Assembly: GCA_023212695.1 (NCBI GenBank)
Contig: JALCCG010000124.1
Location: forward strand, 1 to 59,466
DNA: 59,466 nt
Direction of reading: 5' to 3'
Origin: Sporisorium sorghi
Taxonomy: Eukaryota > Basidiomycota > Ustilaginomycetes > Ustilaginales > Ustilaginaceae
Numbering within the stretch: the first letter of the stretch is position 1; each line of letters starts with the position of its first letter. This document shows, piece after piece, positions 54,358-59,466 of this stretch. The notes under the pieces are model-generated. The model worked only from the letters and a program-made list of their open reading frames with translations. It was not told the origin of the DNA and made no database searches. The position numbers were made by a program, and so were the translations under genes.

Positions 54358-54627
54358 ATGACAAAGCACCCGGTAGTCGTTCGGTTAAAGACGGGTCTTC
54401 ACGCCAGACCGGCCGCGCTGTTCGTTCAGGAAGCGAATAAATACTCATCCGAAATTTTTGTTGAAAAAGATGATAAAAAAGTAAATGCCAAAAGTATCAT
54501 GGGAATTATGAGCCTTGCGATCAGCTCAGGTACCGAAGTTTATATTAGTGCTGAGGGAGCTGACGCTGAGCAAGCGGTTACGTCTCTCGTGAACTTGGTG
54601 AGCAAAGAGGAACTCGAGAATCAATAA
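54358..54627 (+). CDS. crh: Crh-position HPr protein that retains His15
   Basis: An 89-residue HPr-fold protein. It follows Crh rather than HPr through most of its length (VVRLKTGL, ARPAALFVQEANKY, KKVNAKSIMGIMSLAISSG) and lies after whiA as crh does in B. subtilis. But position 15 is His (TGLHARPAA), where B. subtilis Crh has Gln. Ser46 is present. So it could be phosphorylated by HprK like Crh and perhaps also by EI like HPr. A separate ptsH gene elsewhere is likely but not visible. AGGGGG before the ATG. Confidence 0.9.
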   Translation: MTKHPVVVRLKTGLHARPAALFVQEANKYSSEIFVEKDDKKVNAKSIMGIMSLAISSGTEVYISAEGADAEQAVTSLVNLVSKEELENQ

Positions 54628-54651
54628 TTGCATCCGTGATTCAAGTATAAG

Positions 54652-54680
54652 AAAAGTCTTGTCAATGCAAGGCTTTTTTT
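54652..54680 (+). terminator. Rho-independent terminator of crh
   Basis: A 10-bp stem (54652-54661 with 54668-54677, one wobble), a 6-nt loop and seven Ts. Confidence 0.92.
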
Positions 54681-54738
54681 ACTATCTAGTTCATGTTGAG
54701 TCTCGTGGGATTCATAGTACATAAGAATAGATTAAGAG

Positions 54739-54765
54739 AAGGGGCGGGGGAATCCGCCTTTTTTT
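54739..54765 (+). terminator. Second terminator after crh
   Basis: GC-rich stem GGCGG (54743-54747)/CCGCC (54754-54758), extended by A-T and G.T pairs, with seven Ts. It lies 60 bp after the first; either a backup or the end of a very short transcript. Confidence 0.8.
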
Positions 54766-54792
54766 GTTGTCTAGATCAAAGAAAGCTGTCCG

Positions 54793-54809
54793 TTTAACTT
54801 CAGTTTAAC
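54793..54809 (+). promoter_or_regulatory. Direct repeat, candidate OmpR/PhoP-type regulator site
   Basis: TTTAAC at 54793-54798 and again at 54804-54809, an 11-bp period typical of tandem OmpR/PhoB-family sites. It lies about 60 bp before the ABC gene of an operon that encodes its own OmpR-type regulator. Confidence 0.5.
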
Positions 54810-54868
54810 TTGTTGTTTTATTCTTGCCTTATAGACAATATAAAGGGATATGGGGAAGGGAAGAGAAC

Positions 54869-56671
54869 ATGATGAGTGTGACGGACAATGCTTCGACTCA
54901 GACAATACCGCAGAAAGAGATGACCGGGAGCAGGAAAGCAGGTTCCCAGGCGTTTTTTCGACTATTAAAAGAAACCAAACCACCCATGCTGCTGCTGATT
55001 GGGGCTATCCTTCTTAATGTGGTCTCGACGCTGGTCGGACTTGTCATTCCGATGTTTACCAAGAGCTTGGTGGACGGCTTCTCCTTAACGGATATGAACA
55101 GCACGCATATCATCGGCCTTGGGGTCGCGTTTATCGTGCAGACGATTGCAGCCGGGGTTTCGATTTTCCTGCTAAGTTATACGGGACAGAAGATGGTGGC
55201 TTCCCTTAGGGAAAGGCTGTGGAAGAAGCTGCTTGTGCTGCCGACCCGGTACTTTGATCATAATCGTTCGGGGGAATCGGTCAGTCGAATGACGAATGAT
55301 ACAGGTGTGATCAAAAGTCTCATATCGGATCACGTGGCGGGATTCTTCAGCGGGATCATCTCGATAGTCGGTTCGATAGGCGTGTTGTTATATCTTAACT
55401 GGAAAATGACACTGACGATGTTTATCGTCATACCGATCGCTGCGCTGATTCTGGTGCCGCTTGGGAAGAAGATGTATAAAATCTCGCTTGGCATGCAAGA
55501 CGAGACGGCTGCGTTTACGGCGAATATTAGCCAGGTTTTGTCGGAGATTCGCTTGGTTAAAGCCTCTAACGCGGAGGATAAAGAGTTTGAGAACGGAAAT
55601 AAAGGCATTACCAACCTGCTCAACTTCGGTATTAAGGAAGGCGTTGTGTCGGCCTGGATCGCACCGCTGATGTCCTTTGTGCTGATGATGCTGCTGGTGG
55701 TTGTTATTGGATATGGCGGGCTTCAGGTGTCAACAGGAGCACTCACGGCGGGCGAGCTGGTTGCATTCATTCTGTATCTGATCCAGATTGTGATGCCCAT
55801 GACGCAGTTAACGACGTTTTTTACCCAGTTTCAGAAGGCCAAGGGAGCAACAGAGCGATTATTGGAAACACTGGATGCAGAGGAAGAACTCATCTCAGCC
55901 GGTGCTGAGGTCGTGAACGCGAATCAGCGGGTGTCCATCGAGAATCTCTCGTTTGGTTACAAACCGGAGGAGCCGGTATTGCGCGATGTCAGCTTTCAGA
56001 TGGAGCCGGGTACGGTCACGGCCGTGGTCGGTCCGAGCGGCGGGGGCAAAACGACACTGTTCTCCATGCTGGAGCGTTTCTACCTTCCGCAGAAGGGTCA
56101 GATCCGTTTAGGCAAGGCATCCATTGATACCTTCTCCTTACGTTCCTGGCGCGGGTTGATCGGGTATGTTTCACAGGAAAGCCCGATGATCGCCGGAAGC
56201 ATTCGCGAAAACCTATGTTATGGGATGGACCGGGAAGTGAGCATGACCGAGATTAGAAGAGCAGCCGAGATGGCGTATGCGGACGGATTCATTGATGAGC
56301 TGCCAAACGGCTTTGATACGGATGTGGGCGAACGGGGCGTGAAGCTCTCCGGCGGGCAGCGGCAGCGGATTGCGATTGCCAGAGCACTGCTGCGAAATCC
56401 CAAGATTCTGATGCTGGATGAAGCGACCTCCAGTCTGGATAGCCGATCGGAGATTGAAGTGCAGAAGGCACTCAAGAACCTCATGGCTGGACGGACCACG
56501 ATTATTATTGCGCACCGGTTATCCACGGTGGTGGGAGCCGACCAGATCATTTTCATTGAGAAGGGAACGGTAACCGGACGGGGAACGCATGACGAATTGA
56601 TCGAGCAGCATGCGATGTATAGAGAATTCGCGGTGCAGCAGCTGCAGATGAATGAAACGATGGAGGCTTGA
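54869..56671 (+). CDS. ABC exporter, BmrA/LmrA-type half transporter
   Basis: A 600-residue fusion of six helices (about 40-320) and an ATPase. Walker A VVGPSGGGKTTLFSML, signature VKLSGGQRQRIAIARALL, Walker B ILMLDEATSSLD, switch His IIIAHRLSTVVGADQ. Works as a dimer; exports lipids or drugs. The frame opens at 54824, but GGGAAGGGAAGAG precedes ATG 54869. First gene of ABC-regulator-kinase. Confidence 0.92.
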   Translation: MMSVTDNASTQTIPQKEMTGSRKAGSQAFFRLLKETKPPMLLLIGAILLNVVSTLVGLVIPMFTKSLVDGFSLTDMNSTHIIGLGVAFIVQTIAAGVSIFLLSYTGQKMVASLRERLWKKLLVLPTRYFDHNRSGESVSRMTNDTGVIKSLISDHVAGFFSGIISIVGSIGVLLYLNWKMTLTMFIVIPIAALILVPLGKKMYKISLGMQDETAAFTANISQVLSEIRLVKASNAEDKEFENGNKGITNLLNFGIKEGVVSAWIAPLMSFVLMMLLVVVIGYGGLQVSTGALTAGELVAFILYLIQIVMPMTQLTTFFTQFQKAKGATERLLETLDAEEELISAGAEVVNANQRVSIENLSFGYKPEEPVLRDVSFQMEPGTVTAVVGPSGGGKTTLFSMLERFYLPQKGQIRLGKASIDTFSLRSWRGLIGYVSQESPMIAGSIRENLCYGMDREVSMTEIRRAAEMAYADGFIDELPNGFDTDVGERGVKLSGGQRQRIAIARALLRNPKILMLDEATSSLDSRSEIEVQKALKNLMAGRTTIIIAHRLSTVVGADQIIFIEKGTVTGRGTHDELIEQHAMYREFAVQQLQMNETMEA

Positions 56672-56707
56672 TGGCAGCTTGAACATGCTGGGGAAGAAGG
56701 GATGACC

Positions 56708-57388
56708 ATGGCAAAAATATTGGTAGTGGACGATGATCCGAACATCCGCGAACTCGTGAAGGTGTTTTTGGAGGAAGCGGGGATGGAGGAGGTACTCGAA
56801 GCCTCGGACGGGGTCGAAGCCTTGTCCGTGATGGATCAGGCATCAGTCGATCTGGTCGTGATGGACATCATGATGCCGAATATGGATGGATGGGAGTTAT
56901 GCCGGGAGATTCGGAGGAATACGGGAATCCCGGTGCTGATGCTGACGGCAAAGGGGGAAACGAGGCAGATCGTGAAGGGCTTTGAGCTGGGGACCGACGA
57001 TTATCTGGTGAAGCCTTTCGAACCAGCCGAGCTGGTTGTGCGCGTCAAAGCGCTGCTGAAGCGGTATCAGGTCGCGGCCTCCCAGACGGTGAACGTCGGG
57101 AAGCTGCAGATGAATCGCAGAACCTATGAAATCAAGACGGCTGATGACATCTTCGCCCTGCCGCTGAAGGAGTTCGAGCTGCTCTTCAAGCTGGGAAGCT
57201 ATCCGGGGAGCACGTTGACACGGGACCGGCTGATTGAGGATATATGGGGCTATGATTTTGAGGGGAACGAACGGACGCTGGACGTACACGTGAACCGGCT
57301 GCGGGAGCGGTTCCCGGAGGAGAAGTACCGGTTCAGGATTCGTACGGTGCGCGGCCTTGGCTATCGCCTGGAGGTAGGTGAGGGCTGA
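56708..57388 (+). CDS. OmpR-family response regulator
   Basis: A 226-residue regulator. Receiver with DDDPNIRE, Asp53 in VVMDIMMPNMDG and Lys in YLVKPFEP; a winged HTH ends with RTLDVHVNRLRERF and RIRTVRGLGYRLE. ATG 56708 is 6 nt after AGAAGGG; ATG 56702 is possible. The stop overlaps the kinase ATG by one base. Likely acts on the direct repeat before the ABC gene. Confidence 0.95.
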   Translation: MAKILVVDDDPNIRELVKVFLEEAGMEEVLEASDGVEALSVMDQASVDLVVMDIMMPNMDGWELCREIRRNTGIPVLMLTAKGETRQIVKGFELGTDDYLVKPFEPAELVVRVKALLKRYQVAASQTVNVGKLQMNRRTYEIKTADDIFALPLKEFELLFKLGSYPGSTLTRDRLIEDIWGYDFEGNERTLDVHVNRLRERFPEEKYRFRIRTVRGLGYRLEVGEG

Positions 57389-58464
57389 TGAAAAAAATCC
57401 TCAAAATTTTGTGGAAAATCGTGCGGGAAATCCTTCAGACCATTTCGATCTTCGCGGTCCTGGGTGCCTCATGGACGGCAGCAACCTATGTAACAAGGTT
57501 CGTATATAACTGGACGGGAACCCCGAAGTGGGATTATGTTGTCCATCTGCTCGACCTGTTTGTGGGTGTTATCATTTTCTTTCTGTGCATGCTGATCGTG
57601 GGCATGTTCTTCAAGCACAGGCAGATTGCCATGCTGACTGCCATCACAGATGCCATGCGCCGGATATCTCAAGGGGATTTCAACGTGAAGATGGACGATC
57701 AGAAGTGGCGCGGGGAGTTTAAGATGATTGCCAGCAGCATTAACGATATGGCGGGGGAGCTTGGGCGAATGGAAAGTATGCGTCAGGATTTCATCTCCAA
57801 TGTATCCCACGAAATCCAATCCCCGCTCACCTCGATTCGGGGGTTTGCCCGAGCGCTTCGCAATCCCCGCCTTACGGAGGAAAAGAGGGCTCGTTACCTG
57901 GAGATCATCGAAGGGGAGAGCCGCCGCTTGTCGCAGCTGAGCGATAATCTGCTGAAGCTGTCGTCCTTGGAGGGCGATCAGCCTGTATTCGAAAGGGCAC
58001 GTTACCGTCTTGACGGCCAACTGCGTGAAGTGGTGTTGGCCAACGAACCGCAATGGCTGGCAAAGCGGATTCAGGTGGATCTGGACCTCGCCGAGGTCCA
58101 GATCGAGGCGACGGAGGATCTGCTGAATCAGGTGTGGACCAATTTGCTGCACAACAGCATCAAATTCACGCCGGAAGATGGCATAATCACGATTGTGCTG
58201 AAGGCAGATCAAGACGGAGCCGAGGTCACAATCACAGACACGGGGGTCGGGATGACGGAGTCCGATCAGCTGCACATCTTCGAACGCTTCTACAAAGCGG
58301 ACAAATCGCGTAATCGCGCTGCTGGGGGCAGCGGTCTGGGATTATCGATCGTGAAGCGGATCGTCGATATTCATCAAGGGCGGATCGCTGTTCAATCCGA
58401 GCTTGGGAAGGGATCTACATTTACCGTGAAGGTGCCTTATAAGCGATCTTTGGATACAAAGTAG
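57388..58464 (+). CDS. Sensor histidine kinase with two helices and HAMP
   Basis: A 358-residue kinase. Helices at about 10-30 and 45-70 with only a short outside loop, then HAMP (about 72-125), HisKA with His141 in SNVSHEIQSPLTSIRGFARA, and a HATPase (NLLHNSIKFTPEDG, DTGVGM, GGSGLGLSIVKRIV). The short loop suggests sensing within the membrane or through the ABC partner. No clear terminator follows. Confidence 0.94.
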   Translation: MKKILKILWKIVREILQTISIFAVLGASWTAATYVTRFVYNWTGTPKWDYVVHLLDLFVGVIIFFLCMLIVGMFFKHRQIAMLTAITDAMRRISQGDFNVKMDDQKWRGEFKMIASSINDMAGELGRMESMRQDFISNVSHEIQSPLTSIRGFARALRNPRLTEEKRARYLEIIEGESRRLSQLSDNLLKLSSLEGDQPVFERARYRLDGQLREVVLANEPQWLAKRIQVDLDLAEVQIEATEDLLNQVWTNLLHNSIKFTPEDGIITIVLKADQDGAEVTITDTGVGMTESDQLHIFERFYKADKSRNRAAGGSGLGLSIVKRIVDIHQGRIAVQSELGKGSTFTVKVPYKRSLDTK

Positions 58465-58478
58465 TGGTCGTGCGTGAA

Positions 58479-58517
58479 GATTGGGAATGAGGATTGGAAA
58501 TGAAGATTGGATATGAA
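58479..58517 (+). repeat. 13-bp tandem repeat, three copies
   Basis: Three consecutive variants of GATTGGAAATGAA starting at 58479, 58492 and 58505, just after the kinase gene. Confidence 0.7.
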
Positions 58518-58701
58518 GGGTTGAATATGTTGCAAGAATAGTAAAGAGGTACAAGTAACACCAAAGCTGGTGATAGCAGTGAGAGCACTGTGCAATTGTA
58601 GGAGGGTGAGAGTGGCATAAGGTAATGTGCGTGGAGGTAAATGGTGCAGGTATCACTTTCATCACTTACATATTACCCACTTCATCATCACGCACACTAA
58701 C

Positions 58702-58791
58702 GTGATGTAAGTGGTGTAAGTGGAGTAAGTGGTGTAAGTGATGTAAGTGATGTAGGTGATGTAGGTGATGAAAGTGATGAAAGTGATGTAA
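58702..58791 (+). repeat. 9-bp tandem repeat, ten units
   Basis: Ten consecutive units of consensus GTGATGTAA (variants GTGGTGTAA, GTGATGTAG, GTGATGAAA). Related units continue at 58868-58918, and reverse-complement units (CACTTACAT-like) lie at 58652-58692. Confidence 0.9.
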
Positions 58792-59047
58792 ACCATACAG
58801 GCAGTCGCTGCGAATCAATTCGTTGAGTGCTTCCTTAAGGTTTGCCGGCAAGCTTGGGATCCTGTGAGTGATGTAAGTGGTGTATGTAGCGTAAGTGATG
58901 CAAGTGTAAGTGATGATGATTTGGGCAGCGATGTAATGTTGCGAATAACTAAGTTGTGCAAGTGAAGTAAGTCGGGAAATTATTGTAAGTAGCACAGTGG
59001 TGCAAGTAATAATTGCAAATGATGCAATACATCCTGTGTATCCCATG

Positions 59048-59232
59048 CTAACGGACCCTAATGATCTTATTGGTCGAATTCAGCTCCATATTTAGAATTA
59101 ACGGACTCCAGAGACGTTATCATAGGAATTTATCAGGAAAAAGCAGCCTTTTTGAAGGAATAAAGGATCCTGGGTCCGTTAGTTTTCTAAAAACCCCGTT
59201 TTCCCGCTAATAAGGTCCGCTGGGTCCGTTAG
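59048..59232. repeat. Inverted/direct repeat family around TAACGGACCC
   Basis: CTAACGGACCC at 59048-59058, TTAACGGACTC at 59098-59108, and the reverse complement GGGTCCGTTAG at 59172-59182 and 59222-59232. Spacing of about 50 bp within each orientation suggests a folded or REP-like element. Confidence 0.75.
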
Positions 59233-59429
59233 TTTTTCGGGTTGCAGTCATGCGTTTGATTGCCCATGCTTTAGAGCCCTAAATATTATCCAGATATCAT
59301 CATTAGATGCCATTTCTGGTAGTTCGATGATGGGCAGCTGCACAATGAAGGCTGCATGGTCATAAGGTTACTTGCAATGGGGAAGTAACCGCACGATAAC
59401 AGAGATTCTAAAGATAAGTTGGCCGCAGC

Positions 59430-59466
59430 CCTTGTGCATACGCCCCTAGCCTTGTGCATACGCCCC
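59430..59466 (+). repeat. 20-bp tandem repeat cut by the window end
   Basis: CCTTGTGCATACGCCCC occurs at 59430-59446 and 59450-59466, separated by TAG. The array may continue beyond the window. Confidence 0.8.

Larger units (their letters stand above)
58465..59466. other. Gene-free kilobase rich in short repeats
   Basis: No credible coding frame. It contains a 13-bp triplet repeat (58479-58517), a 9-bp degenerate satellite with an inverted arm (58652-58791 and 58868-58918), four copies of a TAACGGAC-type motif (59048-59232) and a 20-bp tandem repeat at the window edge (59430-59466). A long minus-strand frame here is only the translation of the satellite. Confidence 0.8.

Noticed and set aside
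58702..58918. CRISPR-like array
   Set aside because: Units are 9 bp, degenerate and without unique spacers; no cas gene nearby.
58666..59046. A minus-strand frame with many His-His-Leu repeats, at first glance a metal-binding protein
   Set aside because: The repeats are the direct translation of the 9-bp DNA satellite; there is no ribosome binding site and the DNA around it is non-coding.

Overview
The window looks like the chromosome of a Paenibacillus-type, spore-forming Firmicute. The reasons are the Bacillus-like gene order hprK-lgt-ppaX-yvoF-his-yvcD-trxB and rapZ-yvcK-whiA-crh, strong AGGAGG-type ribosome binding sites, frequent GTG/TTG starts, a CotF-like spore coat gene and a moderate G+C content. 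The species was inferred from gene content only; no search was run. I saw no tRNA, rRNA, CRISPR array, transposase or phage gene.

Regions. (1) 1-7.7 kb: a PucR/CdaR-type regulator, the shared sugar-importer ATPase MsmX, then hprK-lgt-ppaX-yvoF and an acyltransferase-3 membrane protein. (2) 7.7-15.7 kb: a complete histidine operon, hisZ-G-D-B-H-A-F-IE, plus the PHP histidinol phosphatase, behind a visible promoter and a leader hairpin. (3) 15.8-19.7 kb: a second PRPP synthetase (PRPP is the HisG substrate), a TPR protein with a C-terminal HTH, and trxB. (4) 19.7-50.1 kb: about 30 kb of accessory genes lying where B. subtilis goes almost directly from trxB to the rapZ group. It holds a spore-coat/GNAT pair; an HTH-methyltransferase fusion beside APH-like and AAC(6')-like aminoglycoside-modifying enzyme homologues; a tripartite tricarboxylate transporter (TctCBA) with malic enzyme, a degenerate HPr-like protein and a divergent CitA/CitB-type two-component system; a run of small membrane and unknown genes with a Nudix hydrolase, DUF4177, DUF3891 and DUF368 (PopT-like) proteins; an LmrA/LmrB-like TetR-MFS pair; a three-module sensor kinase with a stand-alone receiver; a beta-lactamase-fold hydrolase; a GntR/ABC operon; and a yvfRSTU-like ABC plus two-component operon. 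(5) 50.4-54.7 kb: glucokinase, rapZ, yvcK, whiA and a Crh-position HPr protein. (6) 54.7-58.5 kb: a multidrug-type ABC exporter with an OmpR-type regulator and sensor kinase. (7) 58.5-59.5 kb: a gene-free kilobase full of short tandem and inverted repeats.

The most interesting theme is carbon catabolite control. HprK (3.0 kb), a Crh-like HPr that still carries His15 as well as Ser46 (54.4 kb), and a third, unusual HPr-fold protein (24.0 kb) that has lost the His15 segment but keeps the Lys-Ser-Ile-Leu-Gly regulatory site all lie in one window. The third is the last gene of the tctCBA-malic enzyme operon, and a near-consensus cre (CcpA) site sits in front of that operon. A local P-Ser signalling loop that couples C4/tricarboxylate use to HprK is an inference, but it can be tested.
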